Source: Calothrix brevissima NIES-22 (GTDB lineage Bacteria; Cyanobacteriota; Cyanobacteriia; Cyanobacteriales; Nostocaceae). Taken from it: 64,000 bases of DNA. Under the pieces are notes generated by a model. It worked only from the letters and a program-made list of their open reading frames with translations, made no database searches and had not been told where the DNA came from. Shown piece after piece: positions 54,850 to 63,341 of the stretch. The stretch spans positions 744,001-808,000 of the forward strand of contig NZ_AP018207.1 in assembly GCF_002367995.1 (NCBI RefSeq), given 5' to 3'. How positions within the stretch are numbered: position 1 is the first letter of the stretch; every line of letters starts with the position of its first letter. Made by a program: the position numbers and the translations under genes.

Positions 54850-56169
54850 TTACCTGTAATCTTGACTTTGAATACTGCGTAACCGCGCTGCATCTCGCAT
54901 ATTGTAATCAGCACGAGTAAAGCGGCTTAACTGCGCTTCAAAAAATTCCCGGTTTGCTTGTAAATGCTTGGGATTGGTGTCATCTAAAGGATATAACAGT
55001 GCAGTGCGTAATGCTTGAATTACCGCCGATGTTACATTATACATTGACCGTTGGAAACTAACTCCTAACTGAATCAACATATCTTCGTCGCCACGACAAT
55101 ATTGTTTGTAATAATCAAGTAGATATTGAGGCAAGAAGTGTAACATATCTTGCATTAACAATGTGGGTGGAATACCGGCTGTACCTACAGGAAACACATC
55201 AGCGTAGAGAATACCATAGTGAAAGTCTTTTTGATCGTCAGGTACTTGACCTGCTTGCGCATTGTAAGATTTTGTGCCTCTAAAAGGTGCAGTACGGTAG
55301 AAAACTGCTTCTACATAAGGTAATGCGGCTTCGTATAACCAAGTGAAACCCTTAGATTTGGGAATGATTTCGTAGCATTCCCCATCTATATATACATGAT
55401 GATAAATCGGACGACCGGCGATCGCAAAAATTCCATTTACCAAAAAGTTCATTGCATCGGGGACACCTTTAAACCCGCCTTCGTCGTAGATATCCGACAT
55501 TTCAAAGAATACGGGTGCCATGACTTCCCAGAATAAACCCAGATTAGCATAGTAAGACATCTGGCGACATTGTTCGATGAACATATTCGGGAACAGCTTG
55601 TGCAGCCCCAACATTACCGGGTTACCTTTGAAGTAAGCTTTAATTGCCCTATCGGCGTTAGCTTTATATTCTTCCGAATCCAGGTAAGCGTCAAACTGGT
55701 TTACTGGTGCGTACATGTGACGATGCCAAAGCATAGCTCGCATACAAGCTTCAGCAAATTCCATGTTAATGCGATCGTGGAATAAATGGTGAAATAATCT
55801 AGGCATGTTCCCAGTTTCACCTTTTTCGATAAATGCTAATAACTCAGGATGGGCTGTAGCTTGTCCCCGCCAAATTCTTAAATCGGCATCATCACCAGCA
55901 TAATGATTATGACGGTCTAAATACTCTTTAGGCAAGAAGTATTTAAAGAAAGGAAAGGGATTTAAAAATTCTTGTTCGGCAATATAAAGTAAATCCCGCC
56001 AGTAAAAATCCATCGGCACAGCATAAGCTTTATACAAGCCGATAATTTGCATCAAATTTTCCGGCGTATCGGGTAGCATGGAACCGCCAGCTTCTAGGCG
56101 ATGAATTACTTCGGCAAATTCATGGTTTGAGGGAGGTAATTTAGTAGCTTTATCAAAAGTTGCTGTCAT
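54850..56169 (-). CDS. cupA: CO2 hydration protein of NDH-1MS
   Basis: A 439-residue soluble protein without a membrane span, matching the CupA/ChpY family that docks on the NDH-1MS complex and hydrates CO2 to bicarbonate at the thylakoid (family knowledge). Visible: LPPSNHEFAEVIHRLEAGGSM at the start, FKYFLPKEYLDRHNHYAGDD, and FHYGILYADVFPVGTAGIPP. Its length and position after ndhD3 suggest the high-affinity, low-CO2-induced form CupA rather than CupB. The usual fourth member, cupS, is not next to it. Confidence 0.93.
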   Translation of the reverse strand: MTATFDKATKLPPSNHEFAEVIHRLEAGGSMLPDTPENLMQIIGLYKAYAVPMDFYWRDLLYIAEQEFLNPFPFFKYFLPKEYLDRHNHYAGDDADLRIWRGQATAHPELLAFIEKGETGNMPRLFHHLFHDRINMEFAEACMRAMLWHRHMYAPVNQFDAYLDSEEYKANADRAIKAYFKGNPVMLGLHKLFPNMFIEQCRQMSYYANLGLFWEVMAPVFFEMSDIYDEGGFKGVPDAMNFLVNGIFAIAGRPIYHHVYIDGECYEIIPKSKGFTWLYEAALPYVEAVFYRTAPFRGTKSYNAQAGQVPDDQKDFHYGILYADVFPVGTAGIPPTLLMQDMLHFLPQYLLDYYKQYCRGDEDMLIQLGVSFQRSMYNVTSAVIQALRTALLYPLDDTNPKHLQANREFFEAQLSRFTRADYNMRDAARLRSIQSQDYR

Positions 56170-56237
56170 TTAATAATCCTGCTTGAGTTGTAATATTTTT
56201 GTGAAGGCTGTCATTTGTCATTTGTCATTTGTGATGA

Positions 56238-56837
56238 CTATGATGCAATTTCGTCTTGTTGTATTAATAATTGTTCGCGTAATTTTAGAGCGTGAAAAAT
56301 GCTTAAAACATCGTGCGTCCACACTGGCAGAATCATTGTCATGGCTATTTCTTCTATACTGTAAACTAAACCAGCAATACAAGTTAACCAAAGAGAAATT
56401 CCTGCATAATTAAAGCCAAATAAAGAAATAATCGCAATCGCCAGAGTGATACCCCAAAACTTAGCCGAATAGGTGTGATAGCTAGCAGGTTTACCATATT
56501 TGACTAAATTAACTATCCACCATACCAACTGGGCAAAAACTACTGTGAGTAAAGGGATTCGATAAGCAATTAAAACTTCTTTATGTACTAACCAAGCACT
56601 CACAAATATGCAACTAAAAAGACAAACATCAGCCCAGCTATCAGCTTGTCTTAATTCGGCAGTACTCACAGTAAGTCTGCGGGCAATTATGCCATCAAAA
56701 ATATCTGAGAGGAAAGCAGCAATAAAACCAACAAGAAACCAAATAGTAGTTTTACCATCAATAGCATCCCAGAGGAGGAAGGGAGAAATTAAAAAGCGAA
56801 ATCCTACTAAAGCACTAGGAATTAATTTTAGATTCAT
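56238..56837 (-). CDS. CDP-alcohol phosphatidyltransferase family protein
   Basis: A 199-residue membrane enzyme-like protein. The ATG at 56837 sits four bases after AGGAGG, so it is preferred over the frame start at 56882. The active-site motif is readable: Asp45, Asp48-Gly49, Ala52-Arg53, then Asp66 and Asp70. Leu62 replaces the glycine that is normally conserved in the DG..AR(x8)G(x3)D(x3)D signature. Family members transfer a phosphatidyl group to an alcohol (PgsA, Pss, Cls). Five or so hydrophobic segments. Sits between ndhD3 and cupA; the role there is unknown. Confidence 0.85.
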   Translation of the reverse strand: MNLKLIPSALVGFRFLISPFLLWDAIDGKTTIWFLVGFIAAFLSDIFDGIIARRLTVSTAELRQADSWADVCLFSCIFVSAWLVHKEVLIAYRIPLLTVVFAQLVWWIVNLVKYGKPASYHTYSAKFWGITLAIAIISLFGFNYAGISLWLTCIAGLVYSIEEIAMTMILPVWTHDVLSIFHALKLREQLLIQQDEIAS

Positions 56838-56882
56838 CCTTCCTCCTAATCTTGGTGCATAACTCCTGATAGCAATCCTCAA

Positions 56883-57011
56883 TCATTTGATAAAATTCTC
56901 TCTTCTCTCTGTGTACTCTGCGTCTCTGTGGTTCGTTTTTTAAAATAAATCTCACGCATTCGGCGAAGCCGTTCTCGCAGAGTAGGCGCAAAGACGCAAA
57001 GAAGATAAGAG
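56883..57011. repeat. CTCTGCG/CGCAAAGACGCAAAG repeat segment
   Basis: Contains CTCTGCGTCTCTGTGG and, further on, GGCGCAAAGACGCAAAG with an inserted CGGCGAAGCCGTTCTCGC. Related to 18040-18200. Lies within the operon between ndhD3 and the phosphatidyltransferase gene. Confidence 0.7.
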
Positions 57012-58511
57012 TTATGGTTTTAAGGCTATTTCTGAGTTAACGGTTCTTTCCATTGGGGGAATTGTCGCTACCATTGCTGTAGTTGTGGTTTCACTCCAAC
57101 GCACTAACCAAGTAGGTTGTACTCCCAAAAAGATGATTAAAACTGCCAAAATTAACGCAGGAGTTTTTTCAAACCATTCCACTTTGGGATAATAGGCTAA
57201 ATTGTCAAGTCTACCAAAGCATGTGCGGTTCAGCAGGATGACAAAATAAACCGCAGTTAAACCACTCGCAACTACACACAAAATTGTGGGGAGAGGAAAG
57301 GCTGAGAAACTTCCTTGGAAAACGATAAATTCAGCTACGAAACCTGTTAAACCGGGAATACCAGCACTCGCCATTCCACTTAATACTAGCAAGGCACTAA
57401 TTAAAGGTAAACCCCGAATCGGACTCATCAAACCATTGAGTTTATCTAACTCGCGAGTTCCGACTTTAGTTTCCACAACTCCCACCAGATGAAACAAGAT
57501 AGCCAGAATTAAACCGTGGCTAAACATTTGAGAGACAGCACCAACTAAAGCCAAGGGGTTACTAGCAGCACCAGCTAGCAGAATATAACCCATGTGACCG
57601 ATAGAACTGTATGCTACCATGCGCTTGATATCTTTTTGCGCGATCGCGACTACAGCCCCATAAATTGCACTCACAGCACCCCAAATCGCCAATGTGGGTG
57701 CGAAAATACTCCAAGCTTCGGGAAACATCCCCATCCCAAATCGTAACAATCCGTAGGTTCCCAGTTTAGCTAAAACACCACCCAAAAGAATCGCAATTGG
57801 TGCAGAAGCTTCAACATAAGCATCAGGTAACCAAGTATGGAAGGGAACCAAGGGAATTTTGATGCCAAAACCTAAGACTATTCCTGCTAAGAGAATGATT
57901 TGTAACCCAGCAGATAGAGTTTGGGTAGAAATTGCATCAAAGGCGAAACTCTTAGCACCAGTTAGCCACACAGTACCCAAGAATGTTGCTAAAATTAAAG
58001 CCCCGGAAACAGCAGTGTAAATTAGGAATTTAATTCCCGCATAACCGCGTTTTTCCCCTCCCCAAATGGAAATTAGTAAATAGAAGGGAATTAATTCTAG
58101 TTCGTAGAACAGGAAGAACAGCAGTAAATTTTGTGCTAAAAATGCCCCTGCTACCCCACCACTAACTAATAAAATTAGGGAGTAAAACAGCCTTGGTCTT
58201 TGGGTTTCTTTGCTGCTACTGTAAATAGCAATCCAGGTGAGGAGGCTGTTTAACACCAACATCAAAATAGACAGCCCATCAACTCCTAATTGATAGCTCA
58301 AACCAAGAGTTTCATTCCAAGGAATATTTTCTTGAAACTGCATCCCCGGACTACTGATATCAAATTTGAAGAGAATAAAAATATTCCAGAGTAATGTAAT
58401 AGCAGCAAAGTATAATGCGCTTAACCGCACAGTATTGGTAGGCAGATTTTTAGGTATTAACGCTATAATAGCTGCTGCTAAAATCGGGAGCCAAATCAGA
58501 ACACTTAACAT
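57012..58511 (-). CDS. ndhD3: NDH-1 subunit NdhD, CO2-uptake type (NdhD3)
   Basis: A 499-residue antiporter-like subunit with some 14 hydrophobic segments. The frame opens with a TTG at 58559, but the ATG at 58511 gives MLSVLIWLPILAAAIIALI, a normal NdhD start. Conserved positions include the Glu of FLFYELELIPFYLLI and the Lys of LGGVLAKLGTYGLLRFG, followed by KRMVAYSSIGHMGYI. The D3 type is inferred from its neighbours ndhF and cupA. NDH-1MS couples electron flow to CO2 hydration. Confidence 0.93.
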   Translation of the reverse strand: MLSVLIWLPILAAAIIALIPKNLPTNTVRLSALYFAAITLLWNIFILFKFDISSPGMQFQENIPWNETLGLSYQLGVDGLSILMLVLNSLLTWIAIYSSSKETQRPRLFYSLILLVSGGVAGAFLAQNLLLFFLFYELELIPFYLLISIWGGEKRGYAGIKFLIYTAVSGALILATFLGTVWLTGAKSFAFDAISTQTLSAGLQIILLAGIVLGFGIKIPLVPFHTWLPDAYVEASAPIAILLGGVLAKLGTYGLLRFGMGMFPEAWSIFAPTLAIWGAVSAIYGAVVAIAQKDIKRMVAYSSIGHMGYILLAGAASNPLALVGAVSQMFSHGLILAILFHLVGVVETKVGTRELDKLNGLMSPIRGLPLISALLVLSGMASAGIPGLTGFVAEFIVFQGSFSAFPLPTILCVVASGLTAVYFVILLNRTCFGRLDNLAYYPKVEWFEKTPALILAVLIIFLGVQPTWLVRWSETTTTAMVATIPPMERTVNSEIALKP

Positions 58512-58637
58512 GGCAATTTGGGTAATTGAGTAAAAAAGAGAATTTCTTAAATATGTCAATGGTCAAATGTCAATAGTCAATAGTCCAGGGATATAAAAGA
58601 GACAAATGACAAATGACCAAGGACAAATGACCAATAA

Positions 58638-59351
58638 CTAACTAACTAAACTGACTTTGCCAGTATCTAAATCGTAATAAGCACCAACTATTTTCAGTTT
58701 GTTTTCTTTGATTAAACCAGCCAGAACTGGCGATGATTTTAATTTCTCAATTTGCACTAAAATGTTAGCTTTACAAGCGTTTTCTAATGGATCGCCTGGT
58801 TGACCTTTAGCGTTTTCTACACCTGGTTTAATTGCTTCGAGTAAACTACCAATTTGTCCTGGTACTTGGGCACCTTTAATTGTTGCATCTACAGCACCGC
58901 ATCTTTCATGACCTAGTACCAAAATAACTTTGGAACCTAAAACTAAGCTACCAAATTCGAGGCTACCAGTTTCTTCTAAGGTAGCAATATTACCTGCTAC
59001 ACGACAAACAAATAAATCGCCTAAACCCTGGTCAAAAACTATTTCTGAAGGTACTCGTGAATCTGCACAACCAAGAATTGATGCAAACGGTTTTTGACCT
59101 TTTGCAACTTCCTGCAAGCGTTTTATTGATTGATTTGGGTAGCGTTTTTTAGCTTTGACAAATCTCTCATTGCCATCTAATAATTCTTTGAGTGCTGCAT
59201 CAGGAGTAATATCTTGTTTATCTATCGCTGAGGCTTTTTCAGGTGCAACTAAATTTGCACCTAATCCGGCTGTTAATACCCCAGCACCAACTGCACCGAG
59301 TTTCAGTAAATTTCTCCGAGAAACATTGGTTTGGCGATATTGTTTTTTCAT
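58638..59351 (-). CDS. ecaB: Tat-exported beta-carbonic anhydrase (EcaB-like)
   Basis: A 237-residue beta-class carbonic anhydrase. The N-terminus has a twin-arginine signal (SRRNLLKLGAVGAG). Zinc ligands Cys95 (GCADSR), His148 and Cys151 (LGHERCGAV) and the Asp97-Arg99 dyad are all present, so it should be active. Known from Synechocystis work: EcaB-type enzymes are exported and affect CO2 uptake by NDH-1MS. Here the gene lies between ndhF3 and ndhD3, strongly linking its expression to CO2 uptake. Alternative: a generic exported enzyme placed by chance. Confidence 0.9.
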   Translation of the reverse strand: MKKQYRQTNVSRRNLLKLGAVGAGVLTAGLGANLVAPEKASAIDKQDITPDAALKELLDGNERFVKAKKRYPNQSIKRLQEVAKGQKPFASILGCADSRVPSEIVFDQGLGDLFVCRVAGNIATLEETGSLEFGSLVLGSKVILVLGHERCGAVDATIKGAQVPGQIGSLLEAIKPGVENAKGQPGDPLENACKANILVQIEKLKSSPVLAGLIKENKLKIVGAYYDLDTGKVSLVS

Positions 59352-59542
59352 CGTTTGTCCCCCGACAAATGGAAATCATCAAATCTTTTTATGATCTTAA
59401 AAATTGTACGATGGCAGGTGACAACAAAGATAGGTGTTTGGGGCTAGATGTAATAAATTTTATCGACCATTTCTAATTTTTCAATTAATAATATGGTGAA
59501 AAAATCTCTCTTGCTTCATTTTTAGTCTCTAGCCCCTAATTA

Positions 59543-61402
59543 CTAAAACATCAAATTGAGAAACTGCACGCCCCAAAATGGCCAAGTTACCCACATTCCT
59601 AATACGCCTACACCTAAAAGCACAGTGAAAGCATAAAATTGGGTTTGTCCAGATGTACTGTATTTCAATCCCTCACCAGTTAATAGTGAGAATAAACCCA
59701 CAAAATTGACGATGCCATCAACGACAAAACGATCCAACATATCGGCAAATTTAGAAATTTGAGCGACGCTAAAAATAATCGTCATCCGATAAAGCTTGGG
59801 AGTGTAGAAATCGTAGGCGAATAAATCTTGTAAAGGTTTCCAAGGTAGGCGAACTGGTTTAGGAATATTACCTAAATAAATTACGCCACTAATACCACAA
59901 CCAAAAATTGTTGACCAAATTAATAACAGTGCAACATCTTTATTTAAGGTTGCCCAAGATGGTAATAATGATAAGCTTTGTAACACTAAAGGTAGATGTA
60001 AAACAAAGCCTAGTAAAATCACCATCGGAAAAGACATTGGCCAATGTACTTCAGGCGATCGCTCACTCATCTGTTGAGGTTTACCAGCAAAAATCAAACC
60101 GAATTCTCTGGTTAAACTCACAGCAGTTAAAGCATTCACAGCTATCACTACACCCACCAATACAGGTTGAGTTCCCCAAAGTCCATCAATTAATTTCATC
60201 AACGCCCAAAAGCCGCCTAGAGGTGGAAAACCAACTAATCCTAAAGTTCCCACAATAAAAGCGATCGCAGATATTGGACGGCGTGACCATAATCCACCCA
60301 ACTGTGTAACATTTTGGGTAATGCTATTCCAGATAATACCGCCAGTACTCATGACTAAGAGTGCAGCTGATACAGCATTAGCCAGTACTAATAACAGTGC
60401 AGCTTCATCTTGTCTTGTACCTACAGCGATAAACACCAAGCCCATGTAAGCGCTGACGGAATAAGATTGACAGCGTTTAATGTCAATTTGCGCGATCGCA
60501 ATTAAGGAAGCACCAACGGCTGTAACTGCACCAATTGCTACCAAGGCTGAGGAAACGAAAGGTGATAAAGTTAACACCGGTTGCAGTTTAATTAGTACCC
60601 AAGCACCACTGGCTACTACCACCGAGTTCCGCAAAATTGTACTGGGAACTGGCCCTTCCATCGCCTCATCCAACCACAAATGTAGGGGAAATTGGGCACA
60701 TTTACCCATCGGCCCCGCAATTAAAGCTAAACCTACCAGAGTGATGACAGTGGGGTCAACATTGGCAGTTGCTGCCCATTCAGATAATTCTGAATAATTC
60801 CAAGTCCCCGCTAAAGGCCATAACCCCAGTACACCCATCAGCAAAAATAAGTCGCCTACCCGTTTGGTGAGGAAAGCATCTCGCGCACCACTTACCACCA
60901 ACGGCTGACTAAACCACAACCCAACTAGCAAATAAGTTCCTAACGTCAGAACTTCGAGAATTACATAACTGAAGAACAGGTTATTACACAAAGCTAGGGC
61001 ACATAATCCCGCTTCAAACAGTCCTAACAGAGAATAGAACCGTCCCCAACCCCAATCCATCTCCATGTAACCAATGGCGAAAATTTGCGCTAAGAAATTC
61101 AAGCCTGTGATTACAGTCAATGCGCCTACAGTAATTGAAGAAATTTCCAAAGCGATGGTAAGATTTAAACCTGCTGTAGACAGCCAAGGTATAAATACTT
61201 CTATTGCTGGTTGATTCCAAATGGCGATAAATGCGATCGCACTATGCAAAAACGCTAGAGATGTCATTACCAAATTGACATAACCAGCCGGTCTTGGGCC
61301 AGTGCGGCGAATGATCCCTGGCGACCAAGGAACCGCTAACAACCCACCTATTAACGCATATAACGGAACTAGCCACACAGTCTCCACCAGAAACTGAGCC
61401 AT
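59543..61402 (-). CDS. ndhF3: NDH-1 subunit NdhF, CO2-uptake type (NdhF3)
   Basis: A 619-residue antiporter-like subunit. Starts MAQFLVETVWLVPLYALIGG after a GAGGT ribosome-binding site. Contains the hallmark SPGIIRRTGPRPAGYVNL of the CO2-uptake NdhF forms, the Lys-bearing QFPLHLWLDEAMEGPVPST, and IDIKRCQSYSVSAYMGLVF. First gene of the leftward operon ndhF3-ecaB-ndhD3-phosphatidyltransferase-cupA. Confidence 0.94.
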   Translation of the reverse strand: MAQFLVETVWLVPLYALIGGLLAVPWSPGIIRRTGPRPAGYVNLVMTSLAFLHSAIAFIAIWNQPAIEVFIPWLSTAGLNLTIALEISSITVGALTVITGLNFLAQIFAIGYMEMDWGWGRFYSLLGLFEAGLCALALCNNLFFSYVILEVLTLGTYLLVGLWFSQPLVVSGARDAFLTKRVGDLFLLMGVLGLWPLAGTWNYSELSEWAATANVDPTVITLVGLALIAGPMGKCAQFPLHLWLDEAMEGPVPSTILRNSVVVASGAWVLIKLQPVLTLSPFVSSALVAIGAVTAVGASLIAIAQIDIKRCQSYSVSAYMGLVFIAVGTRQDEAALLLVLANAVSAALLVMSTGGIIWNSITQNVTQLGGLWSRRPISAIAFIVGTLGLVGFPPLGGFWALMKLIDGLWGTQPVLVGVVIAVNALTAVSLTREFGLIFAGKPQQMSERSPEVHWPMSFPMVILLGFVLHLPLVLQSLSLLPSWATLNKDVALLLIWSTIFGCGISGVIYLGNIPKPVRLPWKPLQDLFAYDFYTPKLYRMTIIFSVAQISKFADMLDRFVVDGIVNFVGLFSLLTGEGLKYSTSGQTQFYAFTVLLGVGVLGMWVTWPFWGVQFLNLMF

Positions 61403-61772
61403 GAACTTACCTCTATAACTTCCAGCACAACCCTGGGGTTGTGAATCAAATAGCTTTGATCCCCACCAACCCAGCTATCACCAATACTTCAATTTTATTT
61501 TTGCTTAATTTTGTTAGAAATAGCTTACCTTTATCTATGACAAAAAGGAAATACTTCAAATAAATAAATGATCGATACGTGCTCTAATTAATTCTTATAG
61601 GTGGACTTTATTTGATTAACCAATAATAACTATTGATTTATATCTATGAATTTTTATCGAAATAAACCAATAGTAATCATCAGTAAATTCAATTGACATA
61701 AATGACAAGAGACGCTGTTGATTGCGTCTCAATAAATGTTTATGTCTTTAGGAAGATGAAATGAGTAAATTT
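61403..61772. other. Promoter region of the NDH-1MS operon
   Basis: A 370-bp AT-rich region. It should carry the CO2-responsive promoter. Candidate palindromes at 61445-61460 and ATTGAT/TTGATT words (61611-61640) are noted separately. No gene found. Confidence 0.5.
61445..61460. promoter_or_regulatory. Candidate LysR-type (NdhR/CcmR) operator
   Basis: ATCAAA-TAGC-TTTGAT, a perfect 6-bp dyad, 43 bp upstream of the ndhF3 start. The published NdhR motif is TCAATG-N10-ATCAAT, so this matches only loosely. A further ATTGAT/TTGATT pair lies at 61611-61640. Confidence 0.3.
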
Positions 61773-61937
61773 TTAGTGCCAACTAGTAGCCACAATTGCT
61801 GGTGGTTGGTTGAGTTGGCTAATGGGGGCAGGTTTCATGTCGCGGTAGTCGAGGATTTGAACTATGATGAGATATGCGATCGCTAAAATAATCGATATCG
61901 CACCTGTAATAATGGCAATTATTTTTGAGCGTTCCAT
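61773..61937 (-). CDS. Small single-pass membrane protein
   Basis: A 54-residue protein when started at the ATG at 61937 (MERSKIIAIITGAISIILAI), with one hydrophobic helix of about 25 residues and a Pro-rich tail (APISQLNQPPAIV). The frame is open to 62000 but the upstream codons look unnatural. I believe similar tiny proteins occur widely in cyanobacteria; function unknown. Confidence 0.75.
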   Translation of the reverse strand: MERSKIIAIITGAISIILAIAYLIIVQILDYRDMKPAPISQLNQPPAIVATSWH

Positions 61938-62000
61938 TAGGCTTTCCTGTAAATGAATTTTTCTGCTGTGTCTATATCCACATTGCCACAGACCACTCAT

Positions 62001-62261
62001 TTACTGATAGATATCGCGGCGATGGGCGATAAGCAGAATAGTGATTAGTGACTGCGCCTCATCTACTTGATCAACAACCCGCCAATCACCTACTCTATAT
62101 CGCAATAAGCCGGAGAATTTACCCTTGAGGCGTTTAATATTGGGATGCTCATAAGGATTTTCTCGCAGTTGATCGAAGCAACGATTCAGACGTTCTACTA
62201 GCGATGTATCTACTTCCTGATAAAATTTCTGAGCTTTGCGAGTTAACGCTAGTTCATACAT
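62001..62261 (-). CDS. RelE/ParE-family toxin
   Basis: An 86-residue protein started at the ATG at 62261 (MYELALTRKAQKFYQEVDT). The frame is open to 62336, but 62261 overlaps the antitoxin stop by 8 bp, the usual coupling. The core RLKGKFSGLLRYRVGDWRVV matches RelE/ParE, as does the C-terminus ILLIAHRRDIYQ. Probably ribosome-dependent mRNA cleavage or gyrase poisoning. Confidence 0.9.
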   Translation of the reverse strand: MYELALTRKAQKFYQEVDTSLVERLNRCFDQLRENPYEHPNIKRLKGKFSGLLRYRVGDWRVVDQVDEAQSLITILLIAHRRDIYQ

Positions 62262-62496
62262 GACGACGAATACTGTCAAATGATACCACTTCCCCAGCTT
62301 CAGCTTCCTGCATAGCTTCTTGTAAAGCTTGCTCAAAACTAGGGATGTTTAACAGTTCTGCGGTGGCTTCGTTTTCTTCTCTTTCTTCTAGATAAGCGAG
62401 AAAATCACTGACAACTCGCAGCTTTTCTGGGGAAAGACGCAGCAGACGCTTTTGTGCTTCCTCAAGAAGAAGAATGTTATCTTGCTGTGATTTCAT
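62254..62496 (-). CDS. Antitoxin partner of the RelE/ParE toxin
   Basis: An 80-residue acidic, mainly helical protein (LSPEKLRVVSDFLAYLEERE; ALQEAMQEAEAGEVVSFDSI). It is cotranscribed with the toxin and overlaps its start by 8 bp. Exact antitoxin family is not clear from sequence alone. Confidence 0.85.
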   Translation of the reverse strand: MKSQQDNILLLEEAQKRLLRLSPEKLRVVSDFLAYLEEREENEATAELLNIPSFEQALQEAMQEAEAGEVVSFDSIRRHV

Positions 62497-62689
62497 AATC
62501 TAATAATTAAATGCTTTTTATATGCTATATGAATTCCGTAGGGTAGCAAGAACATCATATTACACCCACGTTTTTGTCATGGTCAAAGTATCGCCCTAAC
62601 CGTCATTCCGCCCAGAAATGAAGGATACTGCTGGCTAATGGTGGATTTGACCTCTCAACACTTGATATAAACTGTTCTCTGGCTTACCC
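62497..62689. other. Gene-free stretch upstream of the antitoxin
   Basis: About 190 bp containing the promoter of the RelE/ParE-type module. No other feature seen. Confidence 0.4.
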
Positions 62690-62790
62690 GACACACCGCC
62701 CGCAGGCTGGAAGCCTGGGGCTAACGCTACGAAGCCCACCTTTGTGGGCTTTGTACGATTAGCCGCACCCTTCTAGGGTGACGGCGGGAT
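62690..62790. repeat. Structured module related to the MITE core
   Basis: GCAGGCTGGAAGCCTGG, then AAGCCCACCTTTGTGGGCTT (hairpin), then TTAGCCGCACCCTTCTAGGG. The last two modules match the order in the core of the MITE at 6428-6612 (AGGCAGGCTT, then CTAGCCCCACCCTTATAGGG). No terminal inverted repeats were found here. Confidence 0.55.
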
Positions 62791-62860
62791 TTCTGGATAA
62801 GCAAGGGGTCTTACCCCTGATTCACCAGCTGCATCCTAAAGTTCCGGGCTAATAGGGAAA

Positions 62861-62939
62861 GTCCACTCAAGTGGACTGAATTATGGGGTTGAGTCTACTT
62901 CAGTAGACTTGATTTATTAGACTTGGAATTCATTCCAAG
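62861..62939. repeat. Three consecutive perfect short hairpins
   Basis: GTCCACT-CA-AGTGGAC (62861-62876), AGTCTACT-TC-AGTAGACT (62892-62909) and CTTGGAAT-TC-ATTCCAAG (62922-62939). All have 7-8 bp perfect arms and 2-base centres, spaced 12-15 bp apart. Sequences differ while the shape is kept. Confidence 0.85.
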
Positions 62940-62983
62940 GTGGACTAGCAGCCAAGCGGGGATTTTAAAGGTAAGCCTCTTAT

Positions 62984-63277
62984 CTTAAAAGATGAGCTTT
63001 TTATCCTCAATGATGAACCTCTGAACCTCAACGATGACTCTCTGAAGCTCAACGATGAGCCTTTTATCCTCAATGTTGAGCCTTTTAGCCTCAACGATGA
63101 ACCTCTGAACCTCAACGATGAGCCTTTTAGCCTCGAAGTTGCGGCTTTTAGCCTCGAAGTTGCAGCTTTTATCCTCAACGTTGCAGCTTTTAGCCTCGAA
63201 GTTGCACCTTTTCGCCTCAACGTTGCGGCTTTTATCCTCGAAATTGCGGCTTTGAGCCTGAATCATGAAGAATATCT
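62984..63277. repeat. 21-bp tandem array, about 14 units, no indels
   Basis: Thirteen anchors (CCTCAA, CCTCGA or near forms) lie exactly 21 bp apart at 63005, 63026, 63047 and so on to 63257. Units resemble CCTCAACGATGAGCCTTTTAG and, further right, CCTCGAAGTTGCGGCTTTTA. The array is open in one + frame (heptads such as LNDEPFS, LEVAAFS) and two - frames (heptads such as EAKSRNF). The leftward 93-codon frame from 63266 has an ATG, but no frame has both a good ribosome-binding site and a normal protein context. Confidence 0.9.
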
Positions 63278-63341
63278 CACCATTGCTGAATATACAGGCT
63301 TAAGCGTATAGTAAAATTTGCTCATCTGTATAGAATGAAAC

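Noticed and set aside
62984-63277. CRISPR array
   Set aside because: Units are head-to-tail at 21 bp without unique spacers, and no cas genes lie in the window.
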